Of a stretch of 64,000 nt of DNA, positions 1 through 8,396 are shown one piece after another (the first letter of the stretch is position 1; each line of letters begins with the position of its first letter). Made by a program: the position numbers and the translations under genes. The notes under the pieces are model-generated. The model saw only the letters and a list, made by a program, of their open reading frames with translations. It was not told the DNA's origin and ran no database searches. This DNA is from Nostoc commune NIES-4072 (GTDB lineage Bacteria > Cyanobacteriota > Cyanobacteriia > Cyanobacteriales > Nostocaceae): assembly GCF_003113895.1 (NCBI RefSeq), contig NZ_BDUD01000002.1, forward strand, positions 124,001-188,000, given 5' to 3'.

Positions 1-1
1 A

Positions 2-244
2 GAGGACGCATTTCTCAACCCAACACAAATTGGTGAGGTAGTAGGAATGTCTGCACGGGCTGTTAACCACTGCTTACTAAATTCTGGACTGCAATACAGA
101 ACTGACGACAAGAAAATTCCCTATCGTCCTACTGAATCTGGTAAGCAATGGGGTCGCATGGTTCCCGCAGTCGCCAAATCCTCAAATCAAACTGTTTTTC
201 AACTGCGGTGGTTGCCCGAAATAGTAAAAGTCATCTCTCAATAA
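2..244 (+). CDS. C-terminal part of an antirepressor/HTH-like protein (cut by window start)
   Basis: The reading frame is open from the first base of the window, so the N-terminus lies outside it. The visible 80 residues contain an HTH-like stretch (NPTQIGEVVGMSARAVNHCL), then a segment of the type 'PTESGKQWG...LRWLPEIVKVI', as at the C-terminus of many phage or plasmid antirepressor (KilAC-like) proteins. The family call is inferred from that pattern. It precedes the AlkB-Rep module; a different antirepressor-like gene precedes the second AlkB-Rep module at 47.5 kb, so the context is repeated. Confidence 0.55.
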   Translation, partial: EDAFLNPTQIGEVVGMSARAVNHCLLNSGLQYRTDDKKIPYRPTESGKQWGRMVPAVAKSSNQTVFQLRWLPEIVKVISQ

Positions 245-269
245 TTCCCTACCTAACTCAACAACAATT

Positions 270-548
270 ATGAACACTCTACGAAAAACCTTGGCAGAAA
301 AATACGGTCTAGTTGCTGATATTATGCACGACGATTATTTTTTTGTTCAGCTACCAGAAAACGAAGATCATTCACTTAAGTTTTTAGAGAGCAATTTACC
401 AGAGTGTATTCGGGTTGAACTTGCAGAATGTTTTGCTGGTAGTGTGATTGCGGCTTGGGAAGTCCCCTTATTTTTACTCCCTCAAGTGTTACAGCAAGCC
501 CATGATTTTGTTATTGAGTATTGGGAGCAAGTGTCTCAAGAAATGTGA
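270..548 (+). CDS. Hypothetical 92-aa protein
   Basis: Small acidic protein of 92 residues starting at ATG 270, 25 bp after the preceding stop, in the same direction as the rep module. There is no signal peptide, membrane segment or motif I recognise. Position and spacing suggest co-transcription with the antirepressor-like gene upstream and the AlkB-like gene downstream. Function unknown. Confidence 0.55.
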   Translation: MNTLRKTLAEKYGLVADIMHDDYFFVQLPENEDHSLKFLESNLPECIRVELAECFAGSVIAAWEVPLFLLPQVLQQAHDFVIEYWEQVSQEM

Positions 549-617
549 AGTATTCTCCAGCAACTAAAACTAACAGCAATTGCTTCAGCACACGTTTTTT
601 AATTGCAGAAAACTACC

Positions 618-1217
618 ATGCAACAACTCAATTTATTTGCTGAATTAGCCCCAGTTTTACCAGTCACTTATTATCCCGATTTCTTAAGTTTTGAACAGGC
701 CAATGAACTCTACCAACACTGTCTACAACTGCAATGGCAGCAGAATCAAATCAGGATCGCGGGTAAAACAATGCCCGTCCCCCGCCTGGAATGCCTGTAC
801 GGTGACAAAAACTGTGACTATCTTTACTCAAACAGCGTATTTTTGAAACCCCTGATTTGGACAGACAATCTGGCTAACTTGCGCGATCGCATCACTGCAC
901 TTACTGGTTATAAATTCCGTATCGTCATCGGCAATCAGTATCGCAGTGGACAAGATTCTATCGGATGGCACGCTGATACTGATTCTTCGATGGGATATCA
1001 GCCAGCGATCGCTTCCCTTAGCCTGGGGTCATGTCGCAAGTTTCAAATCAAACCGAGGAATGGCAAACCTACTGATTTCTGGTTGGAACACGGCAGCTTG
1101 CTTGTGATGCACCCAGGCTGTCAATCGACACATCTGCATCAGCTTCCCAAGACCAACAAAGTGGTTAGTACCCGTATCAATCTCACATTTCGACCGCACA
1201 CAGGAGGGGGTAGATAA
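618..1217 (+). CDS. AlkB-like 2OG-Fe(II) oxygenase
   Basis: Probable alpha-ketoglutarate-dependent dioxygenase of the AlkB family, which oxidatively removes alkyl groups from nucleic acid bases. An ATG at 618 is preferred over the TTG at 603, because the second copy at 48.3 kb has its ATG at the same place. The protein is 199 residues. The iron triad is visible: His118-x-Asp120 (WHADTD) and a distal His172/His174 (THLHQLPK). The 2OG-binding arginines follow in RINLTFR (Arg186, Arg192). It ends about 115 bp before the rep gene. A truncated copy occupies the same position before the second rep gene, so the pair behaves as a module. Whether it protects plasmid DNA or acts on other substrates is unknown. 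Confidence 0.85.
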   Translation: MQQLNLFAELAPVLPVTYYPDFLSFEQANELYQHCLQLQWQQNQIRIAGKTMPVPRLECLYGDKNCDYLYSNSVFLKPLIWTDNLANLRDRITALTGYKFRIVIGNQYRSGQDSIGWHADTDSSMGYQPAIASLSLGSCRKFQIKPRNGKPTDFWLEHGSLLVMHPGCQSTHLHQLPKTNKVVSTRINLTFRPHTGGGR

Positions 1218-1332
1218 CGCTGTGGCTGGCTGTTGAGGATTTCATAGCCAGCATAAGCTCTCACACAAATTTGAACCGGCGGCATGGGTGCAATGCCGCA
1301 CCCTGCACCATGCGTCAAAAAACAGAGGGAAT

Positions 1333-4300
1333 ATGCGTATAATCGAATTTGATTCTCAAGCTCTACACTTACAAGAATGGCTCAACAGTTGCGTTGACGA
1401 AGAAATCATTGCCTTAAATGTACGCTCACTCTCCAGCACAACACCCTACGAATACTTGCTCTACAGCCCCAAAATCTCCCGCCGCAATGATGGGCGCTTA
1501 CGAGACAGAGACTTGAAGAAATACCAGCACATTGAGCTAGGCGGCTGGTGGTGCAGTGGCGTTGACCCTCTCAACGACTATGTACTGATGATGTGGGGCT
1601 GTTTCAAACCAGACCACCCCCGAAGAGATCGCCAGAAAATTCACAAATTCATCAAGTACGAACACCCATTTAGAGAAGAGACACGCGCCTTCTTCCTCCT
1701 AGTACCGAATCGCATTTGGGTAAAAGTCTCCAACCGTAGTGGCATCCCCATCACTGAAGAGGACTTACAGCATCCTGGGGGTTTCTGGCACTGGGTTTGG
1801 CGGCATAATGTGCCAGTCACAATTGTCGAAGGTGTCAAGAAAGCGGGGGCATTACTGACTGCTGGTTATGCTGCGATCGCAATTCCGGGAGTAAACGCTG
1901 GATACCGCACACCCCAAGATGAGTACGGTACTGCCATCGGTAAACCCTCTCTGATTCCTGACTTGAAACATTTTGCAACACAAGGAAGACAGGTTAACAT
2001 CTGCTTTGACCAGGATAATAAGCCCGAAACTGTACAGCGAGTCAGAACTGTTATCAGTCGCATGGGACGGCTGCTGGTAAATGAGGGCTGTTCGCTACGA
2101 GTGATTGATTTACCGCTAGGACAAGAAAAAGGGGTTGATGATTTTATCGTTGCCAAAGGACAGCCAGCATTTGACGCACTCTACAATACGGCTGTTGCAT
2201 TGGAGTTGTGGGAAATCAAGCTGTTTACCCTGCTGACTTACCCGCCAGCGATCGCACTCAACCAAAGATTCTTGGGCCAGCTTCTCGTCCCCGAAGGTGA
2301 AAAGCTGATTATCCTCAAAGCTCCCAAAGGCACTGGTAAAACCGAATGGCTGGCAACTGAGGTAGCGAAAGCACACGACCAAGAGAGACGAGTATTAATA
2401 ATCACCCATCGCATTCAACTGGGTGAGGCATTGTGTAATCGGTTTGGTGTTAACTATGTTACTGAAGTCCGCACGAATGAAACAGGCACATTGTTAGGAT
2501 ACGGGGTGTGCGTTGATTCGCTGCATCAGGAGAGTCAGGCGCGATTCAACCCCAATGACTGGGCGAATGATGTCATAATTATCGACGAGTGTGACCAAGT
2601 GTTCTGGCATTTGCTCAACTCTGGTACGGAGGTTGCTAAACGTCGGGTATCGGTTCTAAAAAACTTGAAACAACTGGTACAAAATGTTCTCGGTAGCGAA
2701 CACGGCAAGATTTACCTATCTTCTGCCGATGTGTCAGATACTGATGTGAAGTATGTTTTATCACTCGCTGGTGAATATCGGGTTAATCCATTCGTAATCG
2801 TCAACAATTATCGGCACGTAGCCGGTAACTGTTACAACTATTCTGGCAGTAACCCGAAAAATCTCATCGCTGCACTAGACAAAGCGATAGCCAAAGGGGG
2901 GCATCATTTATTATGCTGTTCTGCTCAAAAGGCTAAGTCCAAATGGGGAACCCAAGCATTGGAGGAACGTTTTCGCCGCAAATTCCCTCATTTACGAATC
3001 CTGAGAATTGACAGCGAATCTGTTGCAGATCCCTCTCATGCTGCTATGGGGTGTATTTCTCACCTGAACGAAATTCTGACCGAGTATGATTTAGTTATCG
3101 CCTCACCCAGTCTTGAAACTGGGGTATCCATCGACATTGAAGGACACTTTGATGCTGTTTGGGGGATTTTTCAGGGAGTGCAGCCGGTTAATTCCGTGCG
3201 TCAGATGTTGGCAAGGGTTAGGGAAACTGTTGACCGTCATATCTGGGTCAGAGAGTGGGGGATGGGTGTTGTGGGCAATGGTTCCACTACCATTGGAGGA
3301 TTGCTGAGAAGTCAACACGTCGCAACACAGGCTAACATTGCGCTGTTGTCGGCGGCGGATAATGCGGATTTGAGCTATATTGATCAGAATTTTCAGCCCG
3401 AATCCCTACAGACTTGGGGTAAGCGTGGTTCTGTAATCAACGTAGAAATGCGGCGTTATCGAGAGTCTGTGCTTGCGGGTTTGGTCGAGGATGGTTACAC
3501 CGTTATCGATGCCTCGGATGCTGATGATGACGAGAGTGGGGCAGTAATCGAGTCGGTTAAAGCCGCGTCTGAGGAATTGTATACTGCTGAGTGTAAAGCG
3601 ATCGCGGATTCTCCAACCATCTCTGATGCCGAACTTAAGAAGCTCCTTGACACAAGGGCGAAAACGAAAACTGAACGACATCAGCAGCGCAAGGCTGAAT
3701 TGTCTCGTCGCTACGAAATTGACGTAACCCCTGATTTGGTCGAGAAAGATGACGACGGCTGGTATCCTCAACTGCGGATGCACTATTATTTGACGCTGGG
3801 TCGGGAATTTCTGACCAACCGTGATGCGAAACGAGCTAAGGCACAAGCCGAAGCCGGGAATAATGCTATCTGGAAGCCGGATTTTAACAAGGGGCAGCTA
3901 TTGACTGCTGTCCTATTATTGGAGAGACTGAACTTGTTGCAGTTTCTTACACCTGGGGAACACTTACGCTCTTCTGACGAGGCGATGCAGGAGTTGAAGA
4001 AGGCGGCGATGAAGAATCGGTATCTCATCAAAACTTGTTTAAACGTCACCATTTCGGAAAAATTTACTCCCATAACGATCGCTCAGAAATTACTTGCCAA
4101 GATTGATTTGAAGTTGAATTACGTTGGTCGGTTGGGTAAGCGTGAAAATCGGGAGTGCGTTTATCGGTTTGTTGCACCTGATGATCAGCGTGATTCGATT
4201 TTTGGACAGTGGTTAAATCGAGATGAATTATTTCAAAATGAGTTGGTGTCAGTCAGCAATAATATAAGTACAATTACACCAGTCATTGACACCCAATCCC

Positions 4301-4554
4301 AGGATATTCCTCAAACACTCACGCCAGTGGAAAGTCCTGTTACCCAAGGATGGAAGGGGCTGAAGCTGAAAATACGCCAAGGACTCGACAGCGCTGGTCG
4401 GTTCTACAGTGAGTTAGTCTACAAGGTTGGCTTTTCTCTTGGTGTTGCTGATGGTGAGCCTTACTGGAATGGCTATCTGGGGCAGTGGCAGGTTTGGGTT
4501 AACTTTGCCACTGGGTGTACGTCTGTGGTGTGCGATTGGTTGGAGGCAGTGTAG
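1333..4554 (+). CDS. Plasmid replication protein, CyRepA1 family (DUF3854 + SF2 helicase)
   Basis: Large plasmid initiator/helicase-primase-like protein of the type named CyRepA1 in cyanobacteria, 1073 residues from the ATG at 1333. That ATG has a strong AGAGGGA ribosome site; a GTG at 1288 lacks one. The N-terminal half carries the DUF3854/Toprim-like domain (Glu166 in IVEGVKKA; CFDQD). A helicase core follows: Walker A APKGTGKTE (Lys336), Walker B IIIDECD, motif III LSSAD, and a C-terminal lobe with SPSLETGVSID and QMLARVR. The last 60 residues (WKGLKLK...WNGYLGQWQVWVNF) form a conserved small domain. A serine/threonine-rich linker before it carries an inverted repeat at the DNA level (4245-4293). 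Truncated copies of its 3' part lie at 16.9, 19.8 and 53.5 kb. Confidence 0.9.
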   Translation: MRIIEFDSQALHLQEWLNSCVDEEIIALNVRSLSSTTPYEYLLYSPKISRRNDGRLRDRDLKKYQHIELGGWWCSGVDPLNDYVLMMWGCFKPDHPRRDRQKIHKFIKYEHPFREETRAFFLLVPNRIWVKVSNRSGIPITEEDLQHPGGFWHWVWRHNVPVTIVEGVKKAGALLTAGYAAIAIPGVNAGYRTPQDEYGTAIGKPSLIPDLKHFATQGRQVNICFDQDNKPETVQRVRTVISRMGRLLVNEGCSLRVIDLPLGQEKGVDDFIVAKGQPAFDALYNTAVALELWEIKLFTLLTYPPAIALNQRFLGQLLVPEGEKLIILKAPKGTGKTEWLATEVAKAHDQERRVLIITHRIQLGEALCNRFGVNYVTEVRTNETGTLLGYGVCVDSLHQESQARFNPNDWANDVIIIDECDQVFWHLLNSGTEVAKRRVSVLKNLKQLVQNVLGSEHGKIYLSSADVSDTDVKYVLSLAGEYRVNPFVIVNNYRHVAGNCYNYSGSNPKNLIAALDKAIAKGGHHLLCCSAQKAKSKWGTQALEERFRRKFPHLRILRIDSESVADPSHAAMGCISHLNEILTEYDLVIASPSLETGVSIDIEGHFDAVWGIFQGVQPVNSVRQMLARVRETVDRHIWVREWGMGVVGNGSTTIGGLLRSQHVATQANIALLSAADNADLSYIDQNFQPESLQTWGKRGSVINVEMRRYRESVLAGLVEDGYTVIDASDADDDESGAVIESVKAASEELYTAECKAIADSPTISDAELKKLLDTRAKTKTERHQQRKAELSRRYEIDVTPDLVEKDDDGWYPQLRMHYYLTLGREFLTNRDAKRAKAQAEAGNNAIWKPDFNKGQLLTAVLLLERLNLLQFLTPGEHLRSSDEAMQELKKAAMKNRYLIKTCLNVTISEKFTPITIAQKLLAKIDLKLNYVGRLGKRENRECVYRFVAPDDQRDSIFGQWLNRDELFQNELVSVSNNISTITPVIDTQSQDIPQTLTPVESPVTQGWKGLKLKIRQGLDSAGRFYSELVYKVGFSLGVADGEPYWNGYLGQWQVWVNFATGCTSVVCDWLEAV
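4245..4293 (+). repeat. 49-bp inverted-repeat unit inside rep (candidate Rep site/origin)
   Basis: Inside the rep coding region, arms GGTGTCA (4245-4251) and TGACACC (4287-4293) enclose an AT-rich centre with AATAATATA. The same unit, 48-49 bp long, occurs twice in each of the two truncated rep copies at 17.9-18.0 and 20.3-20.4 kb. The second rep gene has a different inverted repeat of similar length at the corresponding position. The role as a binding site or origin is inferred. Confidence 0.5.
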
Positions 4555-4676
4555 TACCGCAAGGGGCAAGTCACGCATTCACTAGCGGCCATCGCTACTT
4601 TTTTTTCTCGGTCGATTAAGTTAAACGACACGGAATAGCCGGTCGCAGATATCGCTATGACCAAATTTTCCCTACC

Positions 4677-5060
4677 TTAGTTAACAAAAGGATTTTCAAT
4701 TTTTAGTCCAGCAATTCCTTGAAAGTCATTAGAATTTCTTGTTACTAAAACTGCGTCTTTATGTAGTGCAGTAGCAGCAATAATTGCATCAGGAAGCTTA
4801 ATCTTATACTGTCGTCTCAATTGGATTGTCTGCTCTTCAATCTCTCTTAACAAGGGAACTGAGTAAAACTGGGATAGTAAATCTTTGATCGCTTGCTCTT
4901 CTTGTTTCTCTAAACCTACAAAACTTAGTAATTCCATGCGGATAATCGGTGAGATCAGAACCTCGTGCAAATTCAGAAATTTTTCTGTAAACAATGAATT
5001 AACTGTTGGTTCATCAGCAAGATAGTAAATAAAAATATTTGTATCATAAACGTATCTCAT
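4677..5060 (-). CDS. PIN-domain toxin (VapC-like)
   Basis: Probable ribonuclease toxin of a type II toxin-antitoxin pair, 127 residues from an ATG at 5060. That ATG overlaps the antitoxin stop as ATGA, which favours it over the upstream start at 5069. PIN acidic residues are visible: Asp in RYVYDTNIF, Glu in IRMELLSF, Asp in LPDAIIAATA, and NSNDF near the C-terminus. Expected to cleave RNA when free of its antitoxin and to act as a plasmid maintenance module. It sits next to the rep gene, a usual place for such systems. Confidence 0.85.
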   Translation of the reverse strand: MRYVYDTNIFIYYLADEPTVNSLFTEKFLNLHEVLISPIIRMELLSFVGLEKQEEQAIKDLLSQFYSVPLLREIEEQTIQLRRQYKIKLPDAIIAATALHKDAVLVTRNSNDFQGIAGLKIENPFVN

Positions 5061-5254
5061 CCATCCCACTCCTGACGTAGAGCATCTAAATGAGCCAGCA
5101 TAGCTTCTTTTTTCTGCTTCAAAATCCCTTTGGCAAGAGCCACTTTTTTATAGTCTTTTTCCCAATCTAACAGCAGTGATTCTGGTATATCTACTGTAAT
5201 TGAATCTTCATCTTGATATACAAGGTAATGTTTTGGTATTTTGATTATTGGCAC
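5057..5254 (-). CDS. Antitoxin partner of the PIN toxin
   Basis: A 65-residue protein directly upstream of the PIN toxin, with stop and start codons overlapping (ATGA), so the two are translationally coupled. The N-terminus (MPIIKIPKHYLVYQDEDSI) could form a small beta-type DNA-binding fold and the C-terminus is helical and charged (LAHLDALRQEW), as expected of an antitoxin that covers the toxin. No clear DNA-binding family is recognised; the assignment rests mainly on position. Confidence 0.7.
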   Translation of the reverse strand: MPIIKIPKHYLVYQDEDSITVDIPESLLLDWEKDYKKVALAKGILKQKKEAMLAHLDALRQEWDG

Positions 5255-5500
5255 AGTTTTATTCTCCTGAAAAGAAGATTTGTTGGTTTGATTATAACGG
5301 ATTTGTTTTAACTGCTGTCCGCGGATTTAAGTTGCATAGGTTCAATAAAAAAGTAAGTTTTGTGTTGGGGTTAAATCCCCATTACAAAACTTAACCCTTC
5401 GGCAACTCTTAGAGACGCTCTGCGCGTTCGCTCAGGGTAAATTACGTAGCTTGCTTCTCGCCGGAGGCGAGTATTACGAATTTTTTAATTCTTATTAAAC
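5255..5500. other. Non-coding spacer with small dispersed repeats
   Basis: No gene is seen. The part next to 5255 should hold the toxin-antitoxin promoter. Around 5405-5475 there are short GC-rich palindromic pieces (AGAGACGCTCTGCGCGTTCG; TCGCCGGAGGCGA) like the small dispersed repeats common between Nostoc-type genes. Confidence 0.45.
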
Positions 5501-5812
5501 TTAGATGCTAGCTGTCAGATTGGAGTAGAATATGATGCTCAGTTAGCGATTGAGCGCTTTGAGTCTGGTGTAGAATCGGTTAAAGAATTACTCAGTACAC
5601 TAACGAGTGATGAGTCTTGTGGGGTGATGCTGAAGTTTGATGAGGTCAGCCCGGACAAGTTTGCCCAACTGGTGGTAGCAGCGCCCGATTGGGTAGAATG
5701 CAATACTGCTCGGTTAAGGAAAGAAAGTAGGCTGAAACCCTTGAAATATCGTTGTCTATAATGACCAAAAGAGGCTTAACCGAGCAGTATTGGGGTAGAA
5801 TGGATGAGTTGA
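5501..5812 (+). pseudogene. Remnant of a CyRepA1 gene (second-copy type), deleted and interrupted
   Basis: The first 20 bases match positions near 50985-51000 of the second rep gene. The sequence then jumps to the equivalent of 51997 and follows the rep C-terminus ([11 protein letters not shown]...GVMLKFDE...PDWVEW). About 1 kb of rep is therefore deleted. The last codons are split by the 92-bp miniature element at 5701-5792; removing it with one target copy restores the ending D-W-V-E-W-M-S-stop. It is non-functional as it stands. Confidence 0.8.
5701..5792. mobile_element. 92-bp miniature inverted-repeat element (MITE), family A
   Basis: The ends are perfect 18-bp inverted repeats: CAATACTGCTCGGTTAAG at the left and its complement at the right. 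A 10-bp direct duplication GGGTAGAATG flanks it (5691-5700 and 5793-5802). There is no coding capacity. The insertion splits the end of a rep remnant, which proves its mobility in the past. A diverged relative with the same ends lies at 61226-61339. Ten-base duplications are known for several IS4-family groups, so a parent transposase of that type is plausible but not seen here. Confidence 0.85.
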
Positions 5813-5902
5813 TTTCCCCAGGCTATAGACATTTGTGACGGATAGGTTCGCTAGCATTACAGAATTGAAGAGGTTTTAATATAGCATAGAAAGCGTGTAT
5901 AA

Positions 5903-7003
5903 ATGTTTGCAAAACAAAGACTAGAATTTAACTGGTGCGCTCCAGTATCTGGTGATGGATTCTATTTAGGTTTGCCCATTTGGGAACGTCCTCCCAACCT
6001 TGAGTATACTGTTGAGATTTTTAAAACAGCAGAACGATTTGGGTTTCGACAGCTTCTCATTGGTATGGGTTTCACACATCACGTTATGGAGGCTTGGACT
6101 TTAGCAACAGCAGTTTTAGCGCTTACTGTTAATGCTGGAGCAATGGTAGCTGTCCGTCCAGGTTTCTATTCAGCCCCAGTATTAGCAAAGATGGCTGTTA
6201 CCTTAGATAACATCTGTAAGGGTCGCCTTTCGCTTAATATTGTCACGGGTGGACGACCGATGGAACAAGCAATGTATGGTGATTATTTAGACCACGATAG
6301 TCGCTATCGTCGCACCCGTGAATTTATGCAAATTTGTCGTCAGTTATGGTCAACTACGGCTCCCTTTGATTATGAAGGAGAATTTTATAAACTCCGTCAA
6401 ACTCGTTTAGAAACTTTGCCTGTGCAACCATCTGGGCCGCTGTTCTATTTCGGTGGTGCGAGTGAAATGGCTCAACGAGTGAGTGCAGAGTTTGCAGATG
6501 TTTATCTGATGTGGGGGGAAACACTAAATCAAATTACTGAGCGGATGAATCGGATGCAGCAATTACAGGCTGACATCGGACGGAAAAAAAAGATGCGTTA
6601 TGGATTAAGAATTAATATTATCGCTCGACCAACCCAAGCTCAAGCAAGGGAAACAGCAAAAGAAATGCTGGCAAAAGTTTCTCCAGAAGTATTAGCTAAA
6701 GCACGAGCCACAGAATTTCCTAATACTAGGCGAGAAAGTGTCGGTCAAAGTCGGCAGTGTGAATTACGTGGAAACGCTGATAAAGATTGGTATGTTGAGC
6801 CACTGCTTTGGGCTGGGATTTCGGTAGTGCGGAGTGGTGCGGGAATGACGATTGTTGGTAGTTACCAACAGGTGGCGGAGTATCTTTTACAGTATATAAA
6901 CTTGGGAATTACAGTTTTTATTTTGTCTGGCTATCCCCATTTAGAAGAGTGCGAAAATGTCGGGCGAAATGTTTTACCGTTAGTTAGAGAGGGCTACCTT
7001 TAG
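5903..7003 (+). CDS. LLM-class flavin-dependent monooxygenase (SsuD-like)
   Basis: Luciferase-like FMNH2-dependent monooxygenase of 366 residues, closest in pattern to alkanesulfonate monooxygenase SsuD. Visible signatures are the N-terminal strand with ERPPNLEYTVEIFKTAERFG, AVRPGFYSAPVLAKMAVTLD, GRLSLNIVTGG and LDHDSRYRRTREFM, and a C-terminal FILSGYPHLEE. In known relatives the enzyme uses reduced FMN from a partner reductase to oxidise a small organic substrate. No reductase or sulfonate transporter is present here; instead it lies beside an amidase and two asparagine-synthetase-like ligases, so the substrate may be different. Its 3' end overlaps the convergent amidase gene by 20 bp. Confidence 0.85.
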   Translation: MFAKQRLEFNWCAPVSGDGFYLGLPIWERPPNLEYTVEIFKTAERFGFRQLLIGMGFTHHVMEAWTLATAVLALTVNAGAMVAVRPGFYSAPVLAKMAVTLDNICKGRLSLNIVTGGRPMEQAMYGDYLDHDSRYRRTREFMQICRQLWSTTAPFDYEGEFYKLRQTRLETLPVQPSGPLFYFGGASEMAQRVSAEFADVYLMWGETLNQITERMNRMQQLQADIGRKKKMRYGLRINIIARPTQAQARETAKEMLAKVSPEVLAKARATEFPNTRRESVGQSRQCELRGNADKDWYVEPLLWAGISVVRSGAGMTIVGSYQQVAEYLLQYINLGITVFILSGYPHLEECENVGRNVLPLVREGYL

Positions 7004-8345
7004 AGAAAGCAGTAGCAATTTCAAAAGCTAATGCGACTCTCAAAATCAAAGCTTCGTCATAAGAATTACTAACAATTTGTAATCCTATAGGCAAACCCTG
7101 ACTACTCCAGCCACAAGGCAGCGATATTGCAGGTAAACCCATAAAACTAAAAGGTAGCATAAATCGCTGATTTAATTGATAGATTTTACGGTCACTATTA
7201 ATCGGAGGTGCAACCATTGGTGTTGTTGGTGTTAACACAACATCTACTTGCTCAAACAGTTTTTGCCCTAGAGGAAGCCATCTTTCACATTTTTGCTTTG
7301 CGTTTTTATAATGATGGCGAGAAATTTTTACTCCTTTTGATAAATCACTTTGCACTTTGTCTCCAAATACATTGGGGTTAACAGCATATTCTACTTGCAA
7401 AGCTTGGCTAAATTCATAAAGAGCAATGGTGGAGTAAGTCACCTGATCAAATTCTTCTAAAAATCTTGAATCTAAGGTGACAATTTCCGCTCCCAGTTCT
7501 CTCAAAATAGATATGGTGTTGTAAATAGCCTTGGCAATTTCTCCCTCAATGCCACAAAATGTATAGTTACTAATTACGCCCAACTTTAAACCGTTGATAT
7601 TAGTTGGTAGAGGATAAAGTTGTTTTAAATTTGTGGAAATAGGGAAGAGTACAGCATCAAGCACAATGGCAACATCTTCTACACAATTTGCCATCAAACC
7701 GACTGTATCAAAACTGGGAACGCGAGGAAAAACACCCTGATTGCTAAGTAGTCCAAAAGTTGGGCGTAGTCCCACCACTCCCGACCAACTAGCCGGAACT
7801 CGAATTGAACCTCCTGTATCTGTGCCAATTCCAGCTAGACAAAGATCAGATGCAATAGCTGTTGCACTTCCACTAGAAGAACCTCCTGATGAGTGCTTAT
7901 GGTTCCAAACGTTGCAGGTGTTACCGTAAAAAAGATTGTTACCTGAAAGTTCAGCAGCAAATTCGTTTAAATTTGTCTTACCTAAAATTACCACACCTGC
8001 TGCTTTTAACTTTTGGACGATCGCACTATCAGATAATGGTATGCGATCGCAAAAAAGTTGTGACCCAACGGTGGTTTTTATTCCTGCTGTATCAATATTG
8101 TCTTTAATAACAACTGGAATTCCGTGTAATAACCCTCGTTCTTGACCGTTACTTCGCTCAAAATCTAGTTGAGCAGCAGCTTCTAGAGCTTCTTGTTCTA
8201 AAATAGTAATAAAAGCATTGAGTAGAGGATTTAAGTTGTGAATCCGTGCAAGGTAATATTTGACTAACGCTGTTGAAGTTAACAAGCCACTTTGCATTTG
8301 CTGACTTGCTTGTACGATAGTTTTCGGGATAAAATCTGCTTGCAT
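6984..8345 (-). CDS. Amidase (amidase-signature family)
   Basis: Hydrolase of 453 residues that cleaves carboxamides, related to GatA and indole-acetamide type amidases. The catalytic Ser-cisSer-Lys set is visible: Lys81 in PVVIKDN, the Ser156-158 cluster in SSGGSSSGSA, and nucleophile Ser180 in GTDTGGSIRVPAS. No signal peptide, so cytoplasmic. It is divergent from the asparagine-synthetase-like gene at 8397 with only 51 bp between the starts, so the two promoters must share that gap. There is no GatB/GatC nearby, so a role in tRNA amidation is unlikely; amide hydrolysis of a small molecule made or consumed in this island is the better guess. Confidence 0.88.
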   Translation of the reverse strand: MQADFIPKTIVQASQQMQSGLLTSTALVKYYLARIHNLNPLLNAFITILEQEALEAAAQLDFERSNGQERGLLHGIPVVIKDNIDTAGIKTTVGSQLFCDRIPLSDSAIVQKLKAAGVVILGKTNLNEFAAELSGNNLFYGNTCNVWNHKHSSGGSSSGSATAIASDLCLAGIGTDTGGSIRVPASWSGVVGLRPTFGLLSNQGVFPRVPSFDTVGLMANCVEDVAIVLDAVLFPISTNLKQLYPLPTNINGLKLGVISNYTFCGIEGEIAKAIYNTISILRELGAEIVTLDSRFLEEFDQVTYSTIALYEFSQALQVEYAVNPNVFGDKVQSDLSKGVKISRHHYKNAKQKCERWLPLGQKLFEQVDVVLTPTTPMVAPPINSDRKIYQLNQRFMLPFSFMGLPAISLPCGWSSQGLPIGLQIVSNSYDEALILRVALAFEIATAFSKGSPL

Positions 8346-8396
8346 CGATGATTCATACTGTAGTCAAAATTAATTATTATGCGTTAAAAATTCCCC

